Assembly: GCA_009733575.1 (NCBI GenBank) | Contig: ML769423.1 | Coordinates: 264,233 to 328,232, forward strand | DNA length: 64,000 nt | Reading direction: 5' to 3' | Origin: Gymnopus androsaceus JB14 | Taxonomy: Eukaryota > Basidiomycota > Agaricomycetes > Agaricales > Omphalotaceae | Shown: positions 34,257-46,437 of the stretch, one piece after another | Layout: every line of letters begins with the position of its first letter | How positions within the stretch are numbered: the first letter of the stretch is position 1 | Notes under the pieces: model-generated | Told to the model about the DNA's origin: nothing | What the model saw: only the letters and a program-made list of their open reading frames with translations | Database searches by the model: none | Translations under genes and position numbers: made by a program

Positions 34257-34846
34257 ACACTTTTTAACTGGAACAATGAGTAGGGTGAGATATAAGCTTT
34301 CAATATCAGTGAAAGGCTGCTGGCACATCACACAAGGAATGCAGTCATGTTCCTCAATCTTCATCCATACCAGAACCATCTGACTCATGGGTATCCACCT
34401 TCAAGGTAAACTGAGGGATTTAGATTTCCTGAGGCTTAACCCCTACAAGCGTGCTAGGAACAAGCCCTGCCAGGTAGCGATGAGGATAAAGAGCCTGAGG
34501 TAGACCGTGTTTTATGGTGCAATAACTGATGTTGTTGGTGCATTTGCGAATGTGGGTAGGGTTTGGGATGATACATTTTCTGCGTGAATGAAGTGACTGA
34601 GAGTGGTGTTGGTCAATGTCATTGTCCAAGTCATACAGCAATCAGGAGATGATGTGGCAATGAGAATGGGGAATAGAGACCAAAAGGGCTGCAGGCTGGT
34701 TGGAGTTTGGCTCATGTTTGGAATTGGAATCCTCTGAGGACTGTCTATCAATTCCAAGGGCATTGTTGACCTGCTTCATCATTTCGAAATGAGTTTTCTG
34801 GATCATTGTGAGTGGTGTCTGGGGAAGGTCTTCAAGACCAGCCTTA
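34257..34846. other. Intergenic, no gene seen
   Basis: Minus frames at 34420-34763 are short, overlap each other and have no recognised domain. I see no support for a gene or RNA. Confidence 0.45.
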
Positions 34847-35573
34847 CATCAGCAAAACCTGGGTGTTCTGTACAGAGCTGTACAGCTCTGTACAGAACCC
34901 ACAGCACTTATAGGACCCATAGCAAGGTACCCCTCTGTACAGAACTGTGGGATGCTATGGGTTGCTGTGGATTGCTGTGGACTTCGCGGGAACGCCGCCA
35001 TCAGGGTTCTATTCAATATTGATTCAATACCAAATATATTATCATTTTGAATTGATTCCCTGGCTGGCGAGAGCGAAATACTAGCGAAATATTTATAAAA
35101 TCATTTTATTGGCAATTCCAAACACTACTAATACTACAACATACATACTCGACTCATCCAACAGACCCACAACTGGCGTAAAATTGTATACTAATTAACT
35201 GCAACCTCCTACCAGTCATCGAATCCTTCTTCAATGAGACTAAAAGATGTCATCAGATATACAATTAGAGCCTCCGAGTCAAAAATTCCAGAGAGTAGAA
35301 CTTACAGTCTGAGTTAAGTTGAGCTTAGTGGGGGAAGGAAAAGACGTCGAACTTGTCAAAACCATTGATTAAATAGCGTCCAAGGTCCCCGTTGCCGTAT
35401 CCATCAGCTGGGAATGACAGGTGTCAGAATGCTCGAGCAACGGTCAACCTACAGCATCTTACAGGACCTCATAGGACCTCATAGCATTCCACAGCACTGT
35501 ACAGTGCTGTGGCTGCTATGGATTGCTATAAGCTGCTATAGGTGCTGTAGCGTTCACCCAGGTTCTGCTGATG
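34847..35573. mobile_element. TA-flanked TIR element with TGTACAG repeats
   Basis: The ends are CATCAGCAAAACCTGGGTG on the left and its near-perfect complement on the right, with TA on both sides (34845-34846, 35574-35575). Both subterminal regions carry palindromic CTGTACAG/GCTGTGG words. The centre is AT-rich and non-coding. A similar end region recurs at 45955-46075. Probably a Tc1/mariner-type MITE. Confidence 0.65.
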
Positions 35574-35575
35574 TA

Positions 35576-36300
35576 TGGCTCTTGTGTTTCTATAAAAATG
35601 TATCAGAAAAACAAAGAACCCAAGGCAAAGTCATTGCAAAGCTCACTTGTTTCTTCTGCCCAGTAGAGCAGACAGCGTGCTCATGCAACAACTTGTGCTG
35701 TTCATCACAGGCACTAGCGTCTTCCCTTGTCTCCAAGTGATTGCCATTCTCATGTATCCGAGGTTTCTTGGCATTCCATGAGTTTCAGGATTGAAGCACA
35801 AAGTCCCAGATCACAGCCATCACATCCTCTGTCAGGTTTGGCTCCATACACTCCTCTGTTGCGTGTGTGAGTCTAAATTACCTTTACTACTACATAGGTC
35901 TGGGACTGCTGAATCTGGCTTCGATCGACGGCGAAATAACATCGACATCTTCCGCCTCCTGTAATGCCCACGTATCTGCTCTCGCTAATCGCAGTGTCAC
36001 TTTGTCCTCTGCGGAATGCGAGAAAAACCCATCGGTGGCTGGAGTGGGGAGGATGCTAGTGAAGAAAGAGGAAGGGTGTTTGTCGGATGGTGTGGCGTTA
36101 TCGGTAGCTGGTTCAAGGAGGATCCATCTGCTAAGAAGAGCAAATTTTCCTCGTTACCAACATCATCGAGTGTACACCATCTACCCTCACCCTTCAAGTC
36201 GAGTTTTCATTCGCAGTCGGCAGTTGAATTCAAAGCAGGAGAAGGACGGGGGCAGGACGGAAGAGCGGGGTGGGGAAGATCGAACCGTTGGGGTAGGGGA
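35576..36300. other. Gap with a long but unsupported plus frame
   Basis: A 237-codon plus frame (35867-36580) runs through here, but its composition varies and no domain is seen. It may contain the first exon of the degenerate family member listed next. I do not support it as a gene on its own. Confidence 0.35.
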
Positions 36301-36660
36301 CGAAGATCCTAGCATATCTACGTGTCTTTTTTCCTACTCTTCCTCTGCCTCTCCTTACTCGATGCTGTCGACGGTACTGAAGATACAGCTCAACGTAAAG
36401 ATTGTGATTCTACTGGCGTTGAACCAGGAGACGGAGGCACTATGGTGCAAATTTCGTTCAGCCCAAAGGTACTTACCTACGCGGCTTTATGTTGGAATAG
36501 TTTCTTTTTCTACGTTCGAGTTTGTTGCCTTTCGCATTTCGGTCTTGGGGAACAAGCCTTTTTTTATTAATTTAATTTAAAGTTTTTTTGTCTTCGTTCG
36601 CTACAATCTAGTTCTTTGTGCTTTCGCTTTCACTTTTACTGTTCTATCTGATTTTATACA
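36301..36660 (+). pseudogene. Possible fourth copy of the degenerate two-exon family (fragment)
   Basis: Exon-end words (EALWCKFRSAQ then a GT donor) and the following intron (CTACGTTCGAGTTTGTTGCC) resemble those of the copies at 43.4 and 45.1 kb (for example VMWKSFLGFLG, then an intron with CTACGTTTCGAGTTTTG). Only this part is recognisable. The assignment is tentative. Confidence 0.3.
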
Positions 36661-36864
36661 GACGTTATCGGTTCTCCATATCCTTCGACAATGAATGTTG
36701 GTATCAAGCGAGATTGTGTACATTGATGAATAAATACAATAAAGATACGACTATTTAGCTTATTTATTGTTACAATTGCGGTTATTCTAGAGTTGTTCGT
36801 TCGAAGCATAGCATAAATCATATCAAAGCATATCACATAGCAAGAAAGCACGAAAGAGAAAGGC
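36661..36864. other. 3' flank of the Clp1-like gene
   Basis: AT-rich, with no gene seen. It presumably contains the 3' UTR of the minus-strand Clp1-like gene. Confidence 0.4.
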
Positions 36865-37949
36865 TCACGCCTGACTCGACGACGTCGAAGTCCCAATCGC
36901 CAACACATTGAGCAAAACTTCATAACACGAATCAATCGCGGCCCATAACCCCTCGTCAAACACGCCCAACACACAAGCATTCGACCAGATGCCCTGAATG
37001 ACCTTGACGTGTCTGAGAAGAGTGCTAGCGTTGAACTTTGTTCCAAAGTCCTTGCCCAACGAGATGACGTGCTCGGTAGAGTTGCAGTTATCAACAAACT
37101 CGAAAGAGAGTCCGGTTGGGAGGAAGGCGTCGAAGAGGACTTCTTGGCGGCGGAGATAGAGGTAGTTTAAGAGTACGGGGAAGGTCTCGGGACTGGGGAG
37201 ACACATTGGGCGAACGGGGAGAGTTATGGTGCTTGGGTTCGAGGCGGGGGTAGGTATTTGGTCGGTAGTAGGGGAGGGGGCGAAGGGACCTAATCTAGCG
37301 CAGTGGGATGCCATTAAAAGTGCATGGACTGGGTAGAGTTTGACCTCTGTTTGGGGAATCGAGGCCCGAGATGCGTTCTTGGGCACTGGCGCGTAGACGG
37401 CGAGCATGTGCGTCGGATAGTTGGTTGCAGTGAGGTCGTTGACGATCACAGCCAGCTCTTTGGGAAGAGAAGCGCTGTTGACCTCTGCAGTGACGCTACC
37501 CACAGTGCGCAACAATCTAAAAACCAACGTAAGAAATTTACAAAAGAGAGTTCGGAAGAAGCAGAAACTCACCGAGGACCGAGCGATTCGAGCTGGTCGC
37601 GAATAAACGCAGCGGGTTGTCCACTAAAGGAAGAGCCAGACGCAGCAGCGAGCGACTCTTCGGAGGGCTCGGAAACTGGTGGCTGAAGGAAAGCTCTGGG
37701 CAGCAAAATCGGGACAATCGTCGCCGGTTGTGACTGCATCTCGACATCACCGTTGTCGCTGTCATTGCCGCAGAAGACGACGCTGAGACGAACGGGATTC
37801 TTCTGCGCTTTCTTCTTGGCCAGATTGGCATCAAATTTGGCACTGACATTCTTTCTCGCTCGGCATCTGCGACAAGATTTCAGACCCTTGGGAGGAGTGT
37901 TCTCCGTTGGGCGTTTAGAGGAGTTGCGAGTACGAAGAGCGCGAATCAT
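36865..37949 (-). CDS. CLP1: Clp1-like (clampless) protein
   Basis: Two exons, 37949-37573 and 37516-36865, with a 56 bp intron, sum to 1029 bases (342 residues) without a break. The stop is TGA. Family signatures are LPKELAVIVND, PTHMLAVYAPVP, LYPVHALLMASHCARLGPF and LPSPETFPVLLNYLYLRRQE, followed by the HVKVIQGIWSNAC region. The N-terminus is basic with a Cys pair (KSCRRCRARK). In Coprinopsis, Clp1 is needed for clamp-cell development downstream of the mating-type genes. Many basidiomycetes have several Clp1-like paralogues, so this need not be the developmental orthologue. It is one of the few intact host-type genes here. Confidence 0.8.
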
Positions 37950-39399
37950 TGTAGTTGGATCACTGATCGAGGAATAGGTTGTTGAATAAAAGCGGTAGAG
38001 AGGACTTGACGGTGAACATCAAGACGCGCCCCCATTTATACGTGAACACAGTAAAATGTGAATGGGCTCAATCCACATCCTTTACCTATTGAGGCAAATT
38101 GTATTGCCATAATCGTGCTTGTATGCGAGTGCTTGTAAATGTTTGGAGACCCAATCCAAGTTCGAGATTACCATAACAGGTAATTTTAAGATCCGCTATT
38201 CATTTTTAGTCAATGCTTCCCCGCTCTCTATTGTCAAACAAAGACGTATCATTGTCCTCAGAAAGGTATTGAAGAACAATGTCGATAGGCAAGTTCAAGA
38301 CAACTGGTTGATAATGCCCAACTTGTAACAGCGAAAGTCGCGAAAAGGCATTCGACATAGCGTGCTGCTTATGTTCTTGCCTAGGAAAGAAGCAAGGCAA
38401 GAATTGGGCGAGCGCTCGAGCAATGAAGCAAACCGCATATCATGCTATATAACAGGCAATGCAGACCGCGGTTGCCTGACAGTTTCGCCAGAGTGTCCAG
38501 TATGATTATGTATGCTCGTCATTCGAGCTGAGAGTCCCTGGGCTTCGACAAGTGTATCGAATTCAAAGCCCAAGGTTCATACTACGGGAAAACGAAGTGG
38601 TAAAATCTCTAAATTGTACATAGCAGACTGAAACGATATCACGGTCGAGGCGTTAGGAAGATTATACAATTGGAAAGCATATGCACACGCATTGCAACGC
38701 GGTAAATCTCTTGATAGGCGAGGTTTAGTATGTTTCGGAAGAAGAGAAGCTTACCGGGTTTTCCACTAGAGGTAAAAACTAGTATCGAAACTGAGCCAAG
38801 GATGAGCCGTCGATACTAAGAGTAACCACTGCCTGCCCACTTTATCTAGCGTTCATGCCTGTATGATCTCGTCCAGTGACCTTTGAGAATGGTGAATCCG
38901 TGTAATTTCGGCGGACCAAGACTTAATTCTTCAAGTTCCGCACCGCCAGTCAGCGTTCTGCGCTCTCAACGCCAACTTGGTAAAGGAGATGATTCTGCCA
39001 TGACGTATTTTTAAACGATCCTAGACACCTATTGATGTTTCTGTGGGGTTCGAGATATTTTAGTAGCAAGAAATTTGGTAGTGATAGTTTCGAGTGAAGA
39101 TCGTTCAGCGCTTCTATCGGCGACAAAGCATTCCGGAATCCGCTCCGACTCCCGAGTATTTTTACGTTCAAGTCGTTGCCGAGGAAGAATTCAAGAAAGT
39201 CCATAACCTAAACTCGATATCTTTACCCCGGCGTCCTCGCTCGAAACCATCCAAGATCGACGTGGCAAGAACGCAGTCGAAATCGGTGCAGGAGAAAGAT
39301 ACTGACTAAGTGATAGAGCAGAGGAAGTGTCATTGATCTTAGCGCATATGGATTTGGGCATGTTTTTCCTACTTCGTCCGTAACTCGATCTTGGAGGCC
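37950..39399. other. Intergenic, no gene seen
   Basis: Upstream of the Clp1-like gene. Small frames (38119-38400, 38950-39309) are unsupported. The promoter of the Clp1-like gene must lie at the left end. No repeat structure is evident. Confidence 0.45.
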
Positions 39400-41067
39400 T
39401 TTGGGTGCTATTGTCGATGCATACGAACCAGCCATCGTAACCGTCATCTTCATGATCCGAGTCTCAGTCTCAGCAGCCGTCATCGATATCACAGACCGAA
39501 AGAAACGAGAAGGAGCGTCCTTCTAGGCCTCACGGACAAAGGGCAGAGGAAATCTGGAGGTCGTTAATTGGGATTTTTGGAAGGTACGTGCAGGTTTCGC
39601 TTTGCACTCGCTTTTGACTGTCCTTTGCTTTTATTCTCTACGTTGCAAGCAACATTTGTTGTTGTTGCTGTTTTGGGCCTTCATATTCCTACAACATTGT
39701 TAGCTAACTTTCTTTCCTTTCTATCTACACATCGTGCACAGCTCATCCGACCGCATGGACCGTCTATCCTTCCCCTTCCCTTCCCGTCTACTGCTTATTC
39801 CCATCTTTCATCCGAACCGCCATCGACATAATTCGTTCCTTCATACCCTCCCTCTCCCTTTGAGGTAGCACAAACGTATCCAGTATTGGTCGTGCTGGGG
39901 AACTTTCGGATGGAGGTTCTCTTCCCGCCACCATCGTGTCGTTGACCAGGGATCGAAGCGATCGGAGCAGAGGGAAGAGGGAAAAGGAATGTAGAAAGGC
40001 TGTTCGATACGTTTTGGGATCCTTGGAGAGGCCGAGTCAACGACGCCGAACAGAGGAGGAAAGGCGTTCAATGTATTCATCCAGGCATTTGGAGTGTGTG
40101 GTTTTTTTTTCCGGTACAGAAGGTGTCTGGATCCTCGAGCTATTCGTCTCAACTCTTCTAAATCAACTCCGAATCCAGCTTGACAAGGGGGGAGGTGAAT
40201 TGGATGTTGAACGGACTCGTACACAGATCGAATTCGTAGAGGGGTAATTGCCGCGGCTTCTTCTACCTCCTCCTCCTCCAATTCAGCCTCGGCGGCGGCG
40301 CCGACCACCGAGTCATCGAATCGGAAGGCATTAGCAGTTTAAACCGGGATCTAAAGGTGCTCAAACCAGGGAGAAAATGGCGGATGTTGTAGACAAGGCT
40401 TCCGGAAGATTTTACATGGTCGACGAGGTGTACGGGGAGATACCACTATGATACGGTGTATGAAACGATGTATAAGATTCTGAAGGGGGGAGTTGGGAAC
40501 TTGGGGGAGGGCGGAGCGGTGATATAGACATCGATCCCAGGAATGGGGTTATGGAATCTATGATTGATGCGAGTGCTGAAGTAAATGATGCTGTGGAGGG
40601 GAGAAGACTCCTCTTGAATGAGGTGTTCGATATCGTGTAGATCCAAGCAGAGACTAGCGGACGCAGGTGTAGGTGCACTCGCACTCCTCGATGACCTTTT
40701 GTGTACCTTTGGCTTCGCTTCATCTTCACCTGACGTGGATGTAGCGAGAATTGATAGGATTGACTCCCCCATCGTTCGGAACGCTTGTACTCCCTTTATT
40801 CCGAAGGAGGTTTAGGTATGAAGCTCATTGCAATGTATTTGATGTATCGCGATGGCGCTTCCTCTTCAACGCAATCGTTCATCTGGCTGGCATTTCTAGA
40901 ACAATTTGTTTCGGGGCAGCACGCGAATACGAGTTTCGACCAAGCTTTATCCCGTCTCCTAGATCTTCTCTGGATGCTTGACTCTAGCAGTGGCAGTGGG
41001 AATGATTTGAAGGCAAGGGCGAAGTTCAACGCCCAGAGCTGGATGAGATGATTTTGGGTGTTGCGGA
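39400..41067 (+). pseudogene. Degenerate family, copy 1
   Basis: This shares layout with copies 2 and 3. A Ser/Gln-rich exon includes SSISQTERNEKE-like text and ends ...EEIWRSLIGIFG. An intron begins GTACGTGCAGG and ends in ACAG. A second exon has VLVVLGNFRMEVL, then LFDTFWDPWRGRVNDAEQ (about 40010-40060), and a later block ADVVDKASGRFYMVD. Stops and shifts break it repeatedly. A minus-strand stretch at 40450-40770 (LHDIEHLIQ) is also shared with copy 2. Function unknown. Confidence 0.5.
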
Positions 41068-42757
41068 CATCACCAAAAGGGCGCCAAAGTCACAACCTGA
41101 ACTAACGGTTGAAAACTGAATATGATGCCAATATTTCCCAACGAAGTACCTTTTGAGCGAATATTTTGAGGTCGTAACGCAAGCCGATCTATATATTGAG
41201 GTTTCAATGCACGCAAGTACGTTTTGGTCCATTTAGATGGGGATAAAATGGAGGAAACGCACTGGAGAGTAAAATATTGTAATCGAACTCTATTATAATG
41301 CGATACGAGAAATATAACGCGAAACAGGGGGATCTAATGCAATACGAGGAATATAACGCGTACCAGAGGAATCCAACGTGTACCACAGGAATCTAACGCA
41401 TACCAGAGGAATACAATGCATCCCAGGGGGATATAACGCATACTGACTCTGATAAGACCTTCCTGTTTATGATTCGGATGGTGACACTATTAATGGGAGC
41501 GACGATGAGGTGGAAAGTAATGCTGGGAATGGGGATGAACTTGATGATGAAGAAGATGTTGAGCATTCAGATGACGAGGAATCCGACCCAGAGCGTGACG
41601 ATCCAGAGACCGATAATGAAGCTTGGCTCAGGCCAGAAGATGGAGAAGAGAGAGTGGATGGCGACAGCGACAAGGAATTGGGTCTTTAGAAACACAGATT
41701 TAGTACTTCCGAATTGCGTTTTGGAATATGATTGTTGAATCATACCAACCCAGCAGGAGCTGTGAGTGAGATTCTGGAAGAGGGGCTGACACTAGTTGAA
41801 CACTCAAAAACAGCTACTAGGTATAATACCAACACCTATTCCAGCTGTTAATTAACAACTTCATGAGTGCGTTGGTATTAACTCAAGGCAGCGCATGAAT
41901 GAGCACTTGACCAGCACAAGAGGCTTGGAAGCTAGCATTGGAGGAATGAGAAAAAGGATCCCGTAAGTTAGTTAACCAAGACTCATCAAGAGAGCAGCCG
42001 CAGAACGTACTGGAAACCCTTCTGACTCAGCTTCGCATTCCACTCCACCCTAAAAATCATCGCTCCATTCTCCCCATAGCTCGGTAAGCATATCTTTGAA
42101 GGTAGCGGAAAAGTGGTGGACAATTCCAGAGCAGCTAAATGTAGCACATGCAGCAAGCAGTAGGCGTTGGGTGAACAGCGACGATGAACGGGGAAGACGG
42201 GAAGTGAGTGTGGGAAGGCAGCTGAAGTGCCGGATGAAAAGCCGAAAGTGTAATTGACTTCACAAATCCCGCCTGCTTATACCGTAGCCAAATGACAGTA
42301 CTGCAATACAAAAAAAATATCATTGAATCTGTGTTAGACCCATGTATAATACATAGGCCCAGATATATTCTGCTTTAATGCTCTTTTATGCGGTGGAACT
42401 CTGAATAATGGTCCATAATATTACATCTTGCATGATGATCGAAGTAAAATCATATTATTTTCCTTGAAATGCAGTGTAGCACCAGATAACGCGTCCTACG
42501 AGACCGTCTATATTGGTACAGTGTCATAATTCACCTGATACGCGTTGTATTGATGTTATATTCGCGTTATGTTCGCGTTATATTCTCTGACAACCATTTC
42601 AAAGCGTTATATTCTAGTCCTATTTCCCAGGACTTGTTCGATGGCATTTTAAGCATGCTGTAGCCCAGTTCTGAGGAATTCTGACCCCCCGAAGTACCTT
42701 TTAGAGCATTTTATTAGAGTCTTAATACATTGTCACTTTGGCGCCCTTTTGGTGATG
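41068..42757. mobile_element. 1.69 kb TIR element with internal tandem repeats
   Basis: The ends are CATCACCAAAAGGGCGCCAA on the left and its complement on the right, 27 bp with one mismatch. At 41310-41446 a unit of about 21 bp (TATAACGCGTACCAGAGGAA type) repeats five or six times with changes, and related TTATATTCGCG words occur inverted near 42550-42590. A plus frame at 41469-41738 is Met/Thr-rich and low-complexity, and is not convincing as a gene. No target-site duplication is seen. Confidence 0.6.
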
Positions 42758-44640
42758 GAGGGGCTTTGTCTTCCTCGATATCTGGAACTGATACCTCGGC
42801 ATCTATCTCGAGAAAGACTCAATTCAAGATCTCGACATGCGAGAATCCGAGTTGGGGGGTTGGGCGTGTTGGATGGGTGCTGGGACGGCAGTTTGCACAA
42901 TGGAAGAGTATGGAAGAGTATGGAGGAGACTCGGGTATGGAAGCGATGCTATCGATCCTAGCGGATACGCGAGTTTTCTTTCATCCTCTTTATATCTATC
43001 CGCTTCTTCCTTGGTAAATCAACCTCAACCTTCCTCTCTCTCTCTCTCTCGCAAACTGTGGAAGACGTCGATTTACTCGAGATGGACAACAAAGAGTCGG
43101 AGACGGAGACACTACGGAGCAAGTTGCTTTCAGCTCTGGCGTAGGCCAACCACAAATCCGAGAAGCCACTGAGACTTTTAAATGCTATCGGTGCGCACGT
43201 ATGCTTCCCCTGCAGCCTTCACAGTCGAACCCTTCTCCTCTTCTACATAAACTATCATCATTTTCGCTATCAGAGTCGTCTATATCGCAGGAGGAGAAGC
43301 AGAACAAGGCCCTTCATATCCTCAGCATCTCCGTCCTCCAATGCCTTACGGACAATGCCAAGGGTAGAGGAGGTGTAGATGTAGGTTGTGTCTTGCAAGA
43401 ACAAGATAAATCCGTCCAGGGTGTAATGTGTAAGTCATTAAGGGGTTTTGGGAAGTACGTGTTCGGGTTTCGCTTCCTCTTATTTTATGAAAACAGCAAT
43501 GATCTACCTTTTATACATTTTGAGTTTCGATTAGACGCGTTTGGTGGTTTTTTTTCCCTGCTATTTGTGTTTGCGTTTTCGTTATACTTGATACTACTTA
43601 TAGTGGACTTTCGTTTTCGTGTTTTTTCCCTACTCACATGTAACTAATTTTTGCTTCACCATCTACAGCTCATCCAATCGCCTCCTCTCCTCCCAACCTT
43701 CTTCCTCCTCTCCCTCATCCACCCAACCACTGACGTACCCAGGCCTTCTTCTCATTTCTCCTTCCCTCTCTCCTCCTCCCAAGGAGGCAACGCAAGTGTA
43801 TTCAGGGTCCTTGGTATTCCTGTTCCTCTCGAAGTATTACTTGCACTTGCACGGAGTGTTGGGAGAGGAAACCCAACTTGGATAGGCCATTTGATGCGTT
43901 CTGGCAGCCTTGGAACACGAGAACCGAAGGAGGAGTTAGTGTTATTAGGGGTAAGCAGGGACGGGAAAGCATTAAGCGCATTCATGCCAGCTGTTGGAGT
44001 GGGTGGATTTTCGGTACGCTGCTTCGTCCACCTCTCAATCATCCTCCCTATCAAGCTCCTCTTCCGAATCATGTTTGACAAGAGCGGAAGCGAACGGAAT
44101 GTTGAATGAGCTGGTGGGCGGCTGTTACCTCCTCATTCACCTTATCTACCACCTCTTCTACTTCCTCTCTTCCCTACGTACCTTCATCTACACCTTCCTC
44201 CTTTCCTTAATCGTCCTCGCTGTCGGCCAATTGGCCGAGATATTCTCGAAAGCCGTAGAACCCATAGAACCGGAACCAGCTTCTACACCGGGTTCCAAAG
44301 GCGCACCGGCTGGGAAGGAAGTAGCGGATGTTATAGCCAATGCTCTGGGAGAGGTTTTATGTGGTCTAGGGGTTGAAGATGCGAAACCAGGACAAAAGAG
44401 AAGGAGAAGGAGGGAAATATGACAGTGCTTAGGAAACGATGCGTAGGGTGGTGAAGGGAGTGTGAGATGTATCGATATCGTGCATGATTACCGATAGGTA
44501 TAGCTGAGAACGGGAACGGGATTGTGGTGAGGGTAGAAATCCATCGACGCCTGAAGGAAGTGCTGGATATCGTGTTGGATGGATGTGAGCCGTGACTGGG
44601 TGATGCAGTGGCAGATTCAGCAGGAGCAGGAGTGCTGACA
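42758..44640 (+). pseudogene. Degenerate family, copy 2
   Basis: A Ser-rich exon (FSLSESSISQEEKQNKA) ends near GVMCKSLRGFGK at 43450. The intron runs to CTACAG at 43670. The second exon contains VFRVLGIPVPLEVLLALAR, PFDAFWQPWNTR, DGKALSAFMPAVGVGGF, a hydrophobic stretch (44130-44250) and KEVADVIANALGEVL. These align with the equivalent words of copies 1 and 3. Frames shift between the blocks, so it is not functional as read. Family not recognised. Confidence 0.5.
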
Positions 44641-44699
44641 CTTATGCTCCTGGCTCCCACGAGATGCTGTAGACGATACTGGAAACGTCGACGTCGATA

Positions 44700-45803
44700 C
44701 AACTAAAAGCGACCCTGGGACCGAATATGGTACTAACGGAGACCACAGGGAGGAATTTGCGTTCTTCCAGGTGTAAGTTAACCCAAGTCCGAAAAGCTGC
44801 TCGGAGACTTTCAGGCGTTGTCATTAATAATATTGCGGCTCTCCCAGTCGAATCAGCCTACTCCCCTCCTATCTCAACTTCACTTTCAATCTCAGCCAGA
44901 GTCATCGACGTCGATATCGCAAAACGAGAAAAACGACACCGAAACCGAGTCCAAGAAGATGGAGATACTTCGTATCCTTGGCACGTCGATTCTCTTGGGC
45001 GCAGGCTTCCCTTGGCAAGAACAGGATGTAATGTGGAAGTCTTTCTTAGGGTTTTTGGGAGGTGCGTATGTATATACGATTTCCCCTTCATTTCTAAAGC
45101 TTTTTTTTTTTCCGCTCGTCTACGTTTGTGCTTGTTATATTACACTCGTTTGTTTCTACGTTTCGAGTTTTGACGAAGCGGGATTTTTCCACTTCGCGGA
45201 GCTTTTGTTTCAATTATGCTCGCTTTAGCTTTCGTCTTTGTTGTTTCTACTCAGGTAGAAACAACCAATCCTCCGTCTATCTATCTATGTATACAGCTCG
45301 TCCGATCGCATGGACCGTCTCTCTCTCTCCCCGTCAACTACCCTTCCCATTTCTCTCCTTCATCCACCCAACCCAGCTTTCTGACCTTCGAGCTTTCTCT
45401 TCTTCCTTCGTATCCTCCCTCTCTCAAATACCGGGAACGGAGGCAGCACACACCTATCCAGTATTATTGGTGGTACTGGGGGGGTGTTCCGATGGAGGTT
45501 TTCCTCGCGATGAGGGAGGATATGAGGAGGCAAGAAGCCACGGAACTTGATTTCGATGCGTCTTGGGAGCCTTTAAATGCGGGTATCGAAGGAGAAGCTG
45601 GTAGCAAGAAAACCGATCATTCTGTTGAAAATTTCCGTTTCACTCAGTACAGTGCTATGAGGTTCTATGAGATGCTGTACGTATCAATGGATCTGACAGC
45701 TGTCAATGAATATGGTCAGGGTCCTCTGTGCCCCATAAAATCAGTGTCACTGTATCGTCTCAACTTTACATTCAAATTCTTCCCCCTATTGTCTCTACAG
45801 TGA
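44700..45803 (+). pseudogene. Degenerate family, copy 3
   Basis: The exon reads QPESSTSISQNEKND then MEILRILGTSILLGAGFPWQ and ends VMWKSFLGFLG. The intron runs from GTGCGTATG (about 45062) to ACAG (about 45297). The second exon has HPIAWTVSLS and, after a one-base shift in a G run near 45480, PMEVFLAMREDM and FDASWEPLNAG. DNA from 45290 to 45480 is a close direct repeat of 39730-39910. This is the best-preserved copy but still frameshifted. Confidence 0.5.
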
Positions 45804-46437
45804 ATTCTAGCTTGCCTTTTAGTTTGCAATCTATGTTAAGTCCACTTGTACTCGGCACTGGTCTCGCAAGCCAAATAATATATTCAGGACTGTATTGACA
45901 TGCCTGTGAAATTCGGTATTGAATAGATGTCATTCCTGTGAAATCCGTCAATCTCCATACATTCTACAGCAGTCTACAGCAATCTATAGCGCCTCATAGC
46001 ATTCCACAGCTCCGTACAGATGGGGACCTTGCTATAGGCTTTGTGAGTGCTGTGGGTTCTGCTGGTGTTTAATTACATGTATAGTATCGATATCAATCTC
46101 AATTCCATTGCCCTTGTAAGTGCTTCCCGGAGCAAGGCTAACCAAACAAGGGGGTCATTACTGATGTCAGTACAAACCATCAGAATAAGTATAAACAATC
46201 ATAAATATGGGTAGCCAGTATATAAATTCTAAACTCGTTGTCCGTAGCATTAATTCTCCCATCATGATGGAACGTTTTGGCCCAGGGAACCAGTAAGTAA
46301 GGCATTCTAGATTTATGCCACCTGTGCCGATGCTTTTATTCATGGTAGATATGAGCAAGAAAACACTTTTAATTATGGTGGCAGGTAGGAGACAAATTTC
46401 TTGATAGGAGCCATTAATAATATCTTCTGGTTCAAAG
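45804..46437. other. Intergenic with an ACAGC-repeat element end
   Basis: Positions 45955-46075 carry CTACAGCA/CATAGCATTCCACAGC words and end GGGTTCTGCTGGTGT, resembling the right half of the element at 34847-35573. Its other end was not found. The remainder probably includes the promoter and first exon of the NACHT gene, which I could not define (46340-46387 contains a candidate, IHGRYEQENTFNYGG). Confidence 0.4.

Noticed and set aside
41310..41446. CRISPR-like or minisatellite coding repeat
   Set aside because: Five or six imperfect 21 bp units without unique spacers, inside a TIR element. No frame is maintained.
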